Assembly (NCBI GenBank): GCA_963855995.1
Contig: OY979717.1
Span: forward strand, 5,761,428-5,825,427
DNA from: Muricea muricata
Taxonomy: Eukaryota > Cnidaria > Anthozoa > Malacalcyonacea > Plexauridae
Length of the DNA stretch: 64,000 bases
Direction: 5' to 3'
In this document: positions 12,471-23,418 of the stretch, in pieces
Layout of the letters: each line of letters opens with the position of its first letter
How positions within the stretch are numbered: the first letter of the stretch is position 1
Notes under the pieces: model-generated
Told to the model about the DNA's origin: nothing
The model's input: the letters and a program-made list of their open reading frames with translations, nothing else
The model's database searches: none
Made by a program: the position numbers and the translations under genes

Positions 12471-14083
12471 TAAAAGTCGAGGGTCGAGAGTAAATGTCGA
12501 GAGTCAAGAGTAAAAAGTCGAGAGTAAAAAGTCGAGAGTAAATGTCGAAAGTCGAGAGTAAATGTCGAGAGTCGAGAGTAAAAAGTCGAGAGTCGAGAAG
12601 AGCAAGGCCTAGCCATGAATAAACAAGAATTCAGAGACGCCCTACGATTGCGGTACAACATACCTCTGCAGGATTTACCAAGCTCCTGTGTATGTGGAGA
12701 AAGATTCACAATCAACCATGCTCTTTTGTGTAAGAAGGGAGGGTTTGTAGCCCAGAGGCACGATGGTATTCGAGACTTTCTAACTTTGCTTACTAGCAAG
12801 GTATGCAAGAATGTGGAATCAGAGCCTCGTCTTCAACCACTGGATAACGAACAATTCCGCCACAGAACCGCCATTACTAGTCCGGAGGCAAGACTGGACA
12901 TAAAGGCAGAAGGCTTCTGGCAACGAGGAGTGACAGCATTTTTTGATGTTAGAATAACGCGTGTCAACTCCAAGTGTAACCAGAACAAACCTACGATTGC
13001 CATCTTTAAAGAGCACGAGAACGAGAAGAAGAGAAAATATCAGCAGCGAGTACTAGACGTCGAAATGGGGACGTTCACGCCATTGGTTCTTGGTACCAAT
13101 GGAGGTATGGGAATAGAATGCCAAATGTTCCTGAAGCACCTTGCTGATAAGCTTTCACGAAAGGACGGGGAACCTTACCACGCAGTCATTTCATGGCTTA
13201 GAACACGTTTATCTTTTGAGATTTTAAGATCAGTGAACATCTGTGTTAGGGGATCTAGAAGGCCCCTTAAGAACGCTAATGATTTTGAAGATGATTTTAA
13301 TGTAAATGTTAATGTCGCAGATATTTTTTAGATACTTTTAATTTTTAATCATAATTCTCACGTTTTTATATATATCATGTACTTCATTAGATATAATAGT
13401 CATCAAGGAGATTAAAATTTTAATTTAATAGAAAAAAAAGAGTCGAGAGTAAAAAATCGAGAGTAATTGTTGAGAGTGGACAAATGTCTCAGGAACAACA
13501 AAGTAGATATATTTTTAACAAAATATGCAGAAGAATCCGCTTTTTTGAAAAAAGTGAGGTGTTTCAATGCTTCATGTTCTACGCATAATTATTCTTCTAT
13601 TCGAAAATTTGTAGCGCGGTGCTGGAAATACAAAATTGCGAAATAGATAAACTTGAAATTCAGGGGATCGCGGAGGCGTTTATATGTTAGTTTTGGGGTT
13701 CACTTTATTTGGTAAATCTATAAAAAGGAAGTTTATATTTAGCTTATACCTGCGTTATTATTGTTGACTGCGTGATAACTATTTTTGTGTGAAACTTTGT
13801 GTTTCAATTAAATTGTACTATTTCAAATATTGTACGGATATTGTTTCCTTGATTGTTTCCGTAATCGTGCATATTTTGTTAAAAATATATCTACTTTGTT
13901 GTTCCTGAGACGTTTGTCCACTCTCGACAATTACTCTCGATTTTTTACTCTCGACTTTTTACTCTCGACTCTCGACTTTTTACTCTCGACATTTATTCTC
14001 GACTCTCGACATTTACTCTCGACTCTCGACTTTTTACTCTCGACTCTCGACATTTACTCTCGACTCTCGACCCTCGACTTTTA
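12471..14083. mobile_element. Fold-back element with minisatellite inverted repeats
   Basis: Both ends start TAAAAGTCGAGGGTCGAGAG and consist of tandem GTCGAGAGTAAA-like units, direct at 12,471-12,600 and inverted at 13,921-14,083. The left arm resumes at 13,439 and continues through GGACAAATGTCTCAGGAAC to about 13,540. It matches the complement of 13,860-13,955. So the original arm was split by the insert at 12,598-13,438. Confidence 0.85.
12598..13438 (+). pseudogene. 5'-truncated non-LTR retroelement 3' end with nuclease-like domain
   Basis: An open frame runs from the junction (upstream codons remain open) through ATG 12,615 to TAA 13,331, 238 codons from the ATG. It begins with a Cys/His cluster (CVCGERFTINHALLC), then RHDGIRDF, then an acidic core of the form RLDIKAEGF...AFFDVRI. 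This resembles the zinc-knuckle plus restriction-like endonuclease end of R2/CRE-type retroelement proteins. I recognise it as a common C-terminal segment in cnidarian retroelements, from memory only. The reverse transcriptase is absent. The insert ends in an A-tract (13,432-13,439) and sits within GTCGAGAG repeats, as a 5'-truncated target-primed insertion would. The domain call is an inference; the truncation and A-tail are visible. Confidence 0.6.
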
Positions 14084-14201
14084 GATAGGTTGGCAAGTAA
14101 CTAAACAAATACGATTGAAAACACAAAATAAACACTTTAAAAATAGACTCAAATAATTTTACTAAACTGCCAGCCACTTTTTTGGGCGAAAACAACAATG
14201 A

Positions 14202-15583
14202 AAATCAGGTAAAATTCGCAAAGTTTTTCAACATTTTATTGAATTTTCGCTGTGACTATGCGTGGTCCAGGTCGCCTAACATAATTTCAAACGGTTTTCT
14301 TGTTTAAGGTGGCTCCCTACGGTTTTAGTTAAAAAGTGCATTGTAGCCGTTAAGACCGTCTCATTTCCACATCTTTCATTATAAAACTATGAAATTCAGT
14401 ACAAGTGTTATTGAAGTCTTGCTGAAGATTTTAAAGTGGTGCTTTTGCGCTAGAAGATGGTGCCATGGCAACAAATAGATAAGAATATGGCTTCCGTTTC
14501 GTCTTCTTTCCGCAATTTTCGAGATTTCCTTCGGTGAATTTTTTTTAATTGAACATGTTGTATGGTACTGACGTAAGGGTTTCACTTACACACTTTAAAA
14601 AAATTCTATCAATAGCTTTTTTTATTATCCTGCAAAATGTCTAAAATCAATATAAAAAAAATCCCTTTGATAAAATTTTCAGAAAAAATGACATTTCAAG
14701 CACTTGAGCGATGGTAATTGATGGGCAAAATTTTAAAAAAATTCACCGAAGGAAACGGGCAAAATTTACAGTTTAACTTCATTATATTTTTTTGCTTTGA
14801 CGTCATAAAATTTCTGAAACCAGTTTTTCACGCGTGGAGTCCGGCACATTTCGTGGACAACAACCAGAACAGCGAGAAATGCGTGCCGGTTTTTGATAAT
14901 AGCCGTAGTATTTTTTGTTTGAAATTTGTGCTTTAACCTTATTTAAGAAGAGATTAAAAGACATTCATATTGCCAAAAAGTCAAAATAAGACATTATAAG
15001 GCATCGAATCAAACCACTGCTTTTTAAATTTATTCTTGTCATTAAAAACCGATGTACTCCGCGAAAATATTTTCAAAACTCATGACTGTATGCACGATAG
15101 TTATTAAAACACGACAGACATCCGACCTTAATCAAACAAGAAAACTTACATAAGCTTCGGTAACATTTCAGAAGAGCCATGAAGTCGATAAAGACAATAC
15201 AAAATGGTTCAGTCGGAGTCCATACACTTTCGTAAAATTTCGAGCGACAAAAATTATAATACCGGACATAAAAAAGCGCCTAAAAATTGTTTTAAAACTG
15301 ATTTAAAGCACCTGATACTTGAACTTGGAAACACAAACGAATGCAAGGAAGAACTGTCGTCTTTTTTATGTGTAGAAACACAAAAATATCGGCAAAAACA
15401 ATGTTTTCAACTTTGAATGTGAAAAATTTTATTATAGCTGTTAAAGCTGGAAAAATTTCAAAAGCCATCGTGGTCAGTTAAACGGGAAAACCGTTTGAAA
15501 TTATTTCAGGCGACCTGGACCACGCATAGTCACAGCGAAAAATTCAACAAAATGTTGAAAAACTTTGCGAATTTTACCTGATT
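14202..15583. mobile_element. Inverted-repeat element, ~100-bp arms
   Basis: Arms AATCAGGTAAAATTCGCAAA (left) and its complement (right) extend about 100 bp at high identity and share GCGTGGTCCAGGTCGCCT. The 1.2 kb interior has no recognisable ORF; a smaller inverted pair (CTTCGGTGAATTTTTTT and its complement, near 14,530 and 14,735) lies inside it. Confidence 0.8.
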
Positions 15584-17047
15584 TTAATTGCCTAAAAATA
15601 GACAAGAGCGTGCTTTCTTTTAAAGCGGAAATGAAGCGGTTTCAGTAAAAATTCACTAAAAATTTTTTACCACAAAATATATACCAACTCAAACGTTTTC
15701 TGATTGTAGCATGAATACACTCTCTATCTTTAAATTTCCCAGATATTTTTGACATTGTTTTAAGTATTTTTGACGAATGCTCCTAAAAGAGGCGACAGTT
15801 TCAAGATAGCGGATAGATGTTTAGAATAGCTCAAAATTGAAGGGCGATTTTTCCGAAGTGGTACCTATGACGGATCAAAGTAGGAAATAAAAAAAAGCAG
15901 TGTCGATATGAAAAATGAAAAAAAAATCGTTTGCAAACCAACCACCGAGAAGGAATAATGCGGTGAATGTGTGCCATATGTAGTCCTAGTTTACATATCA
16001 AATTTGTAAATATCTGAAAATTTTTCATAATGAAACTCAAAAGGCAAAACCAATAACCTTTTTTTATTCAGCTATTTTGGGGGTAGCTAACTACTTCAGC
16101 ACATGAAACTCGATATTAGAGTACTGCTTCGTTCTTAAAAATTAAATCAGCCCGGGCCCCGGGGAATTCGAAATGAAGTATATACTCATGCACTATTTTT
16201 GAAAGAGTGCAGTTTTTTGGAAGGCAGTCACTTCCAAGTTATAGTGCATCCTAACGAAAAGACACTTATACTTTTTGGAGCAGTAATGTATAAAAAAGTA
16301 ATAGAATCATTGTGCTGAATATTATAGCTAATATAAAAAAATAATTGCTCTCTGTTAATTAGGTTTGGGGCAATTTTCATGCGGCGAAAGCCGAGGAGTG
16401 ACGGATAACATGAGCATTCATGAAGGGAAAGAAACGCACTTGAGAAGCTGTCACTTATCAAGATTAAAAATTACCGAGTGCAAACTTGTAAATAGCAAAG
16501 ATGACAGTTTGTTCAAGGCATCAGGACAACATGGGCAGATGTTTCAGGCCACTTTGCTCCTGCCAGTATTCTGGTATTCCAGTATAAACGGGATAATGTG
16601 GCGGTAGAGATGTAGTGAACACTTTTGTGAGAAAAAATATAGAAATATAATAAGATTTGTCCGGAAATAATCTAAAAATTCTACAAATATACAAAAATAA
16701 AAAATAAATGTTATGGCTATAATAAATAATAATTCATTGTCGAGATAGAGAATTTCCCCATCTGTCTAGTTAACAATAAATTATACATGTATTAAAATTA
16801 TTTTACGCTTGTCTGTTATAAAACATATGTCCATAGAAATAATAGATAAAACTAAATTGATAATTGTTTTAAAATATCATCCTAAGGTTGGCTCTTTACG
16901 GATTTTACAATTATGATTTCTAGATTATAATGAAGTGAGTTTCAGGATTATGCGTAGCCATTCTCCAGGTTGGGATGGGCTATAACTAGCAGAAAAATAA
17001 TAGGCTGAAAAATATGAATGCAAACTATTTCTCAATGAGACAGCCTC

Positions 17048-17300
17048 TTAAGCGTGTAAGTCTACAGGTTTCACGCACAAGTTCTCAACATCCAGTATCT
17101 CAATTGTTCACACCCACGCGACAAAATTGACTTGGTCAAGACTAAGAGAAAATGACAACGAAAACTTGTAAAAGACGTTTCATCATACTCTTTACTATTG
17201 CATGTTTCAACGAGAGTGGTAAAAAGCACTCCCACTTGTGTAAAGTAGCGAAGCCAGCCCGACAATTTGGTCATGCTATGCGAATTACAATCATGCATTA
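17048..17300. repeat. Duplicated 3' flank of the coiled-coil gene (copy A side)
   Basis: The bases AGCGTGTAAGTCT and CAAGTCAAGACTAAGAGAAA (here with TTGG in front) recur at 32,897-33,110 downstream of copy B. This shows that the tandem duplication included downstream DNA and that the 12,185-17,047 element was inserted into it. Confidence 0.8.
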
Positions 17301-17599
17301 TTCCTTTCTTTAGAAATTGATTCCTTACACGGTATATATAAACACAGAAAAAATTGCATTTGAATGACCAAATGTCGGGCTGGTTTCGCCACTGCAGTGG
17401 GTCGTGTTTTAAATATTACTTTTTAATATTTTTAGAATACTTATGATATATGGGCTCTAAAATGTTGGGATTTATTCTACAAATATCGGTAGTGAATTCA
17501 ATATCGGGATTAAGGATGCACTTTATCAACACGGATTTTGATTAATGTTAATTTACGCCATCGTTAATTTTAAGTCTTTAATTTTTATTCATCGTTAAT

Positions 17600-18238
17600 T
17601 AAAAGGACCTTGATTTGTTTTATACAACAAAAGCGGTTGCTGAACCGGAAAAAGATGATACCGAAACGCATACATCCACCTTTGCACTGCAAGAAACAAG
17701 TGAAAACCTGAAGAAGACTCAAGAGACAAGAAGAAGACATGACGAAGACTCAAGTCTATTGGTAGACACTGGTGCGACAAGCCACATAATTACTGACCGT
17801 TCAAAATTCGTAAGCTTTGATGACAATTTTGACACAAATATACATATTAATGAGTTAGTTGATGGGAATAAAACTAGCGTATATAGTATTGGGTAAGGGA
17901 AACGCTAAAGTAAAATTATTTGATGTAAAGGGTAATCTGCATGAGGTAATGTTAAGCAACGCGCTGTATGTTCCGTCTTACCTGCAAAAACATCTTTTCA
18001 GTTTCTGCAGAAGTAGAAAAGGGAGGCAATGTCAACTTAAAGCCCCAGGTAAGTATCTACACCACTGAGGAATGAAGGGAGTTTGAAATCAAGAGGAAGG
18101 GTCGCTTATACTATCTAAATAGTATTTCATTTTCGACAAATAACGATAGAACAATTCACGAGTAGCATAGGATCTTAGGCCATTGCAATTACGGAGACAT
18201 TAGAAAGCTCGAGAAGGTTGTTAAGGGCGACGGTTCGT
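17600..18238 (+). pseudogene. Copia retrotransposon, protease and start of integrase (5' part)
   Basis: Translation shows the aspartic protease motif LLVDTGATSHI near 17,757, then the pre-integrase region (ALYVPSYLQ) and HRILGHCNYGD, the start of the integrase zinc motif. Several frameshifts and stops break it, as at 17,896 and 18,066. The rest of integrase is missing: sequence changes to a BEL/Pao remnant at about 18,240 and Copia resumes at about 24,635. No LTR was identified on either side. Confidence 0.8.
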
Positions 18239-18239
18239 C

Positions 18240-19004
18240 GAATTGACGACACTCGTTGAGTTAAACGCCACACGACTAAATATTGGTATATCGTATTTAC
18301 TGTCACAAATATATTGTGCGCAAATGCATTTCGATCTAAATATTGATATAAATTATATGGAATTATTAGCTAAATGATTAATGAGTATACGTGCAATCAT
18401 CTATCCTTATCTTACTTCTGTGCCAATATCCCCGTGTTACTTTACATTAAACAAATACTGGTGAGCATAAAATACATTTCACTTTTCAGTTCCGATTTTC
18501 AGGTTAGCGACTTTCTGACTGTGTTGTGTTCATGTCTGATAAATTATTTGGAATCCGGGTGACTTGGTTCGGATAGACCCAGATTGAGAAATGTGGGATC
18601 TTGGGAAGCTGTGCGAGGCTATGCATCAATGGGTAAAGCGAAATCCATTAGAGTCGGGTGGAAAACGGGAACACAAGGAGCGTAAAAGACTCCTTTACGC
18701 CCAGCAAAATCGGCAAGAGGGATATAGGCCCCGGAGCTGTGTTTACTGTGGGAATTCTGGCCACAAAGGGACCCAGTGCGATACGGTAACCGAAACTAGT
18801 GAGCGTAAACGTATTCCATCGAGTGAAGGGTAATGCTTCAATTGCGCCGTAAAAACGTCGACGCATCGCGCCGCAGAATGCTCCAGCAAAACAGCCTGCG
18901 GCCATTGTAACAAACGTCATCATACCTGCATATGTGACAAAAAAACGCTAAGAATGATGAGAATTCGAAAAAAAGAAATTGATGACGGATGGTGATAGTG
19001 GTGA
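18240..19004 (+). pseudogene. BEL/Pao gag remnant with zinc knuckles
   Basis: The frame at 18,591-18,833 reads WDLGKLCEAMHQWV and then a CCHC knuckle (CVYCGNSGHKGTQC). An in-frame stop is followed by a second Cys/His cluster (CFNCAVKTSTHRAAEC). The first 350 bases are non-coding and hold no LTR that I can define. The frame runs into the target duplication of the element at 19,005-23,410 and continues on its far side in phase. Confidence 0.75.
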
Positions 19005-20583
19005 GTAGATTACCTCCCCCCCATCTGGCGCCTTCTATCTTCGGTGTAATCTTCCGTGCTAAGCGCCAGATGGTGGGGGAGGTCTGTGTAATAAGGGATG
19101 GGGCTTCTGGAGCGGGCGGTGCTATCTTTGTATAAAGGGTATATATGAGTATATGATGTATACTTCTAAGATGTGTTCTATGCTGCTCCTGCCGGAGCTC
19201 TTATCCCCAGGCGCCGCAAGCGGCCTCCCCACCCACGTCCTCTTGTGCACAGACTTATATAGTCACTTTGTTACATTTTATTACATTGCTCAACGCTGAT
19301 AGGTTGATTTATAGCGGCGGAAGTGACGTCACAGATGGGGCGCCAAGCGCTGAGCCCATCTATTACTGGAATGTACCATAAATCCAATCCTCCTCCGGAA
19401 GTAATTAGTATGCATACAGTCATAGGAGAGAATGACGTCACAATATTGGTCTCGCGACCGCGTACTGTAATCTGATTGGCTAGCAATTATCCTATGCTAG
19501 AATAGTAAAGAACAAGTGTTAAATTAGAATGTTTATAAAAGAATACAGACACGGTTTTAGAACACTTTATTTCGTGACACAAGTAAAAGATGACATATAT
19601 CTTAATGCTTTATTTCGTTTTGATAGTTTGAATCGTCAAATGTTTTCCTACTTTGAAAGAGCCGTCGAAACTTTCTCTTGTCTTCATTTTGATCAAACAT
19701 ATGACAAGTGTTTAGTTAGAATGTTCATTAGAGCAATAGTATTTCATCAGTTTGGCCTTGCTGCGTTATCGATAGCCATAGTTTCCTTGACAATGGATTG
19801 GACGGTAGGGTCATCACTGTTTAGATTCACCCACTTCGTATGACCTGTAGATTGGTGCTTTAATTTCAAAAGAGCGAAAAAAGGGGTATGACGAATACAA
19901 AATCGTACTGATTTTGGAGAAAAATATTAGAGTGTTTCTTGGTTTGCATAAATTAACACACGGATTAACGTTTGGAATAATTTATTTTTGTAACTATTAC
20001 AGACAGTAAAGCTATATCTTGTTAGTCTCGTACAAGTTTATGCGATGAGCAGATGAGCATTTGCTCATAACTGCTCATGAGCACATGCTCATACGCTCAT
20101 AGGTCCCGATGTGGTCCGATGGCCCGATTGCTGGATAGGCGACTTACCTACGGAGACCTAGGCAAGTGTGGGCAAGACTGCCATCCTCATTGTGACGTCA
20201 TTAGAAAAACTGCTTAGTTTGCAAAATGCGTTATATAAAGCGCCCCCGTCGCAATTTTTTCTCATTTTGTGTCAAAAGGGAGCTAAAGGGGGCATAGCGA
20301 AAACGTATACATTTTTAGAGCAAAATGTAGTTTCTTTGGTTTGCATAAATTAACACATGGATTAACGTTTGGAATAATTTATTTTTGTAAGTATTACAGA
20401 CAGAAGAGCTTTATCTTGTTAGTCTCGAACAAGTTTATGCGATGAGCAGATGAGCACCTGCTCATAACTGCTCATGAGCACATGCTCATACGCTCATAGG
20501 TCCCGATGTGGCCCAACAGTTATAACCCTCCCACATAATAAAATAATACCAAACTCGGATATGTATATATACAAATAATTCTA

Positions 20584-21396
20584 TTAATCTTCTTCATCAT
20601 CACGGTCCTCAGTGAAACTGTAGTCTTTAAATGTCTTTTAATTAAAAATTTTCTCTTATTGACAGCTGCTTCCATAGCCTCTTCTGGATCAAAATGATCA
20701 TCGTTCACGAACGCATCCTTTGTTTGCATTATTTTCTTATGCACTGGGTCTTTCTTTAGTTGTTGTATCCATTGGAGACGCTGCAAATAGATACTTTCCA
20801 ATTCCTTTTGGAGCTCAGGCAGAATATTACACAGCAAAAAATGAAAAACCTGTTCTAGCCTGATGAAAACAGCAATGAACAATGTTTTGCTGCCCACATT
20901 GTTCAATGTTGTCAACAATATTGTTCAGTATTGTCGAGTCTGAATTAGCCTGCAATCAGGTGTAACAATGTTGAACAATTTTGTTGACAACATTGAACAA
21001 TGTGGGCAGCAAAACATTGTTCATTGCTGTTTTCATCAGGCCAGAACAGGTTGTTCATTTTTTGCTGTGTAGAGTAAGCTGTTTTCCCAGCGGTTTCCTC
21101 ATCCAGACCACTTTGAGTTAAATTCATCTTCATCTCCTGAAAAGCCGCCTTATGCTTTTGCATCGCTTCTTCTATCATAGGCATCCAAGGATCCGCTTCT
21201 TCCTCTTCAGTTTCCGAGTCTTCTGTCATCGAACTCTGAGACCCGTCAGTTGCAACGCTCGAAGCATCATCTTCTGAGCTCTGACTTTTGTTTCTGACAT
21301 TTCTCTCTCTTCGCTTTTCAGCGGACAATACTCGTTTTCGTGTCGACGTCGATTGAAACCACGATTAAATGCTTTCCCGCAAAATTTACAGCTCAT
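20584..21396 (-). pseudogene. Zinc-finger/acidic helical protein of the TGCTCA element (broken)
   Basis: The protein starts MSCKFCGKAFNRGFNRRRH, a C2H2/C2HC-type finger. A Ser/Glu-rich acidic segment (DSETEEEEADPWMPMIEEA) and a helical region follow (NILPELQKELESIYLQRL, then DPVHKKIMQTKDAFVN). A one-base shift near 21,290 and another near 20,625 break the frame, and a 240-bp MITE (20,830-21,069) splits it. I have the impression of having seen this protein repeatedly in cnidarian genomes, without a defined function. No DDE or recombinase motif is visible, so a binding or accessory role is more plausible than catalysis. Confidence 0.6.
20830..21069. mobile_element. Tc1/mariner-type MITE inside the C2H2-finger gene
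   Basis: Arms CACAGCAAAAAATG and complement, with a long internal inverted repeat (AACAATGTTTTGCTGCCCAC), are flanked by TA (20,828-20,829 and 21,070-21,071). Removing the element with one TA rejoins the host reading frame exactly. Confidence 0.9.
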
Positions 21397-21814
21397 TCCA
21401 CTAGAACTGACTGTGTAGAAATGCCTTGTCATTGAGCAGCACTGTATTTTTATGAGCATGTGCTTACGAGCAGTTATGAGCACCTGCTCATCGCGTAAAA
21501 TTGTACAAGATATAGCTATACTAATCTGTCGGGCCACATCGGGACCTATGAGCGTATGAGCACATATGTGCTCATGAGCAATTATGAGCACATATGTGCT
21601 CATCAGCAATTATGAGCAATTATGAGTAGGTGCTCATCTGCTCATCGCATAAACTTGTACGAGACAGATAAAGCTCTTCTGTCTGTAATACTTACAAAAA
21701 TAAATTATTCCAAACGTTAATCCGTGTGTTAATTTATGCAAACCAAAGAAACTACATTTTGCTCTAAGAATGTAGACGTTTTCGCTATGCCCCCTTTATC
21801 TCCCTTTTGACATA

Positions 21815-23294
21815 CAGTGATACGTCAAAGTATTGGACACATAGCATTTTTTGTGTATTGAAGAGTTGAATTGGGTTTTTTAAAATTTTATTTGTTATTT
21901 GGATATAGTAACTGCAATAAAATTTTGCGTATAGCAAGATACTGAGGGAATGTATTTTATTAAATATTTTATTGAAGTATTGGACATATTGCTAAAAGCC
22001 TACATGACGTAGAGAAAGAACATTAGTTTCCATACAACCAGTCAGTCAACCAATGAGATCTCGCCGCATCAAGCTTCATGCAACCAAACAGATGTCGCCA
22101 CGCAATACCAGCAACGGTATATAACATGCACGATGCATGTTATCTCATTCCAGATTCTGTATCTCATTCGGAATCTGTCTCATTCCAGATTTGACAGAGT
22201 TGTAGCAAATCACGCCATGAAGAAGACAAAGGAGCTATCACAACGGATGCGTAGGCTGATAGTTGATGAACACAGTCATAAAATGGGTTATCGCAAGATC
22301 TCGAGCAAGTACAACATCCATGTTAGTACAATCAGAGCCATCATTCAAAGGTGGAAGAGGTATGGCGTCGTTACCAATCTACCGAGAAAAGGACGTCCTC
22401 GGAAGCTAGGCGAATCCGCAGAGAGGCTGATTACTTGAAAAGTGAGGCGAAAGCCATTTACAACGTGAGCAGAACTTCATAGGGATTTGCAAGCAGCTAA
22501 CGCCCACACTAGCCAAAATACAATTGGTCGGGCACTTCATCGAGTTCAAATAACTTCTCGTTCTCCGCGGAAGACCCCTCACCTGAAGACCAGGCACGTA
22601 ATTGCTTGTCTAAAATTTGCCAGTGAACATCTCCGAAGCCAGCTCACTTCTAGGATAAGATATTGTGGTTTGACGAGACTAAACTGGAGCTCTTTGATGG
22701 AAACAGCTCACGGCATGTTTGGAGAAAGAAAGGCACTGCATATGATAAAAAAAACACACAATACCAACCATTACGCATGGTGGAGGCAGCATAATGCTTT
22801 GGGGTTGTTTTTCATCTGGTGGTACAGGCAAACTTCATGTCATGGAAGGGAAAATGTACAGCCCTAATGTATCAGGAAATTCTACAAAAAAAATATGCTT
22901 CCATCTGTAAAGTTGCTGAATTATCACAAGGATGGATGTTTCAGCAAGACGATGATCCGAAGCACACTGTTGTGAAAACAAAAGAATGGTTCCAAAGGAA
23001 GAAAGTGAAGGTTTTGGAGTGGCCGAGTCAGTCGCCCGATCTTAACCCAATTGAAAACCCTTGCAAAGAATTGAAAATTAAAGTCCACATGAGAAATTCA
23101 CAAATCCTGTGCGAACTTAAGACAATCTGTCAACAAGAGTGGAAGAAAATTGATAGTGACTTCTGCAAGAAGCTTACTTCAAACTATTGCAATCGGTTAA
23201 CTGCCGTTATAGCAAACAATGGACATGCAACTAAATATTAAACATTGTCTTTTACACGTATTGTGCGACCAATACTTTTGAGTGGTGCTTTTTG
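21815..23294 (+). mobile_element. Tc1-like transposon, 1.48 kb
   Basis: The element is flanked by TA (21,813-21,814 and 23,295-23,296). Its ends share TCAAAGTATTGG or TCAAAAGTATTGG in inverted orientation. The size and single central transposase frame fit Tc1. It lies at the edge of the C2H2-finger element and therefore inserted after it. Confidence 0.85.
22217..23241 (+). pseudogene. Tc1 transposase, frameshifted
   Basis: The ATG at 22,217 opens a helix-turn-helix region (KMGYRKISSKYNIHVSTIRA) followed by a GRPR-like linker (PRKGRPRKL). A stop at 22,436 and later shifts near 22,490, 22,650 and 22,790 break the frame. The C-terminal part restores QQDDDPKHT and SPDLNPIENP, which hold the second Asp and the Glu of the DDE triad. 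Two or more frameshifts make it inactive. Confidence 0.85.
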
Positions 23295-23418
23295 TAATTT
23301 TTTGTCATTGTAAACGTAGTCGAAAATCTCCCCCACCATCTAGCGCTTAGCACGGGAGATTACACAGAAGTTAGAAGGCGCCAGATAGGAGGGAAGGGGG
23401 GGTAATTTACTGTGGTGA

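Larger units (their letters stand above)
12185..17047. mobile_element. 4.9 kb inverted-repeat element inserted at TTAA
   Basis: Ends are GAGGCTGTC and GACAGCCTC, with longer imperfect arms (12,185-12,300 and 16,955-17,047, sharing CCTATTATTTTTCTGC). TTAA flanks both sides (12,181-12,184 and 17,048-17,051). The TTAA duplication suggests piggyBac-type mobilisation, but no transposase was found, so it looks non-autonomous. The interior carries a fold-back element, a retroelement fragment and a second inverted-repeat pair. The remaining 15,590-16,950 has no recognisable gene. Confidence 0.75.
19865..21814 (-). mobile_element. C2H2-finger element with TGCTCA/TGAGCA-rich inverted ends
   Basis: A block containing GGTTTGCATAAATTAACAC, ATTAACGTTTGGAATAATTT and a cluster of TGCTCA/TGAGCA words occurs twice in direct orientation (19,865-20,123 and 20,265-20,518) and once inverted (21,440-21,812). 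The inverted blocks enclose the broken gene at 20,584-21,396. The outermost right end is interrupted by the Tc1 copy at 21,815. The palindromic TGCTCATGAGCA words look like subterminal binding sites. No known superfamily could be assigned. Confidence 0.65.
19005..23410. mobile_element. 4.4 kb TIR element nested in BEL/Pao, 8-bp target duplication
   Basis: Inverted ends start GTAGATTACC and GTAAATTACC, and each carries an internal hairpin built from CCATCTGGCGCC and GGCGCCAGAT. Flanking repeats AGTGGTGA (18,997-19,004) and TGTGGTGA (23,411-23,418) form an 8-bp target duplication with one mismatch. Removing the element and one repeat makes the BEL/Pao frame continuous, which confirms the borders. 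An 8-bp duplication suggests hAT, P or Merlin-like mobilisation, but I see no such transposase. Bases 19,090-19,860 hold only a 104-codon open frame (19,529-19,843) without recognisable features. Confidence 0.85.

Noticed and set aside
17048..17300. Copia LTR candidate
   Set aside because: It matches the flank of copy B, not any sequence after 25,936, so it is part of the gene duplication.
19529..19843. 104-codon ORF between the TIR and the C2H2 element
   Set aside because: It has no recognisable motif, no conserved neighbour and no splice context; possible remnant only.
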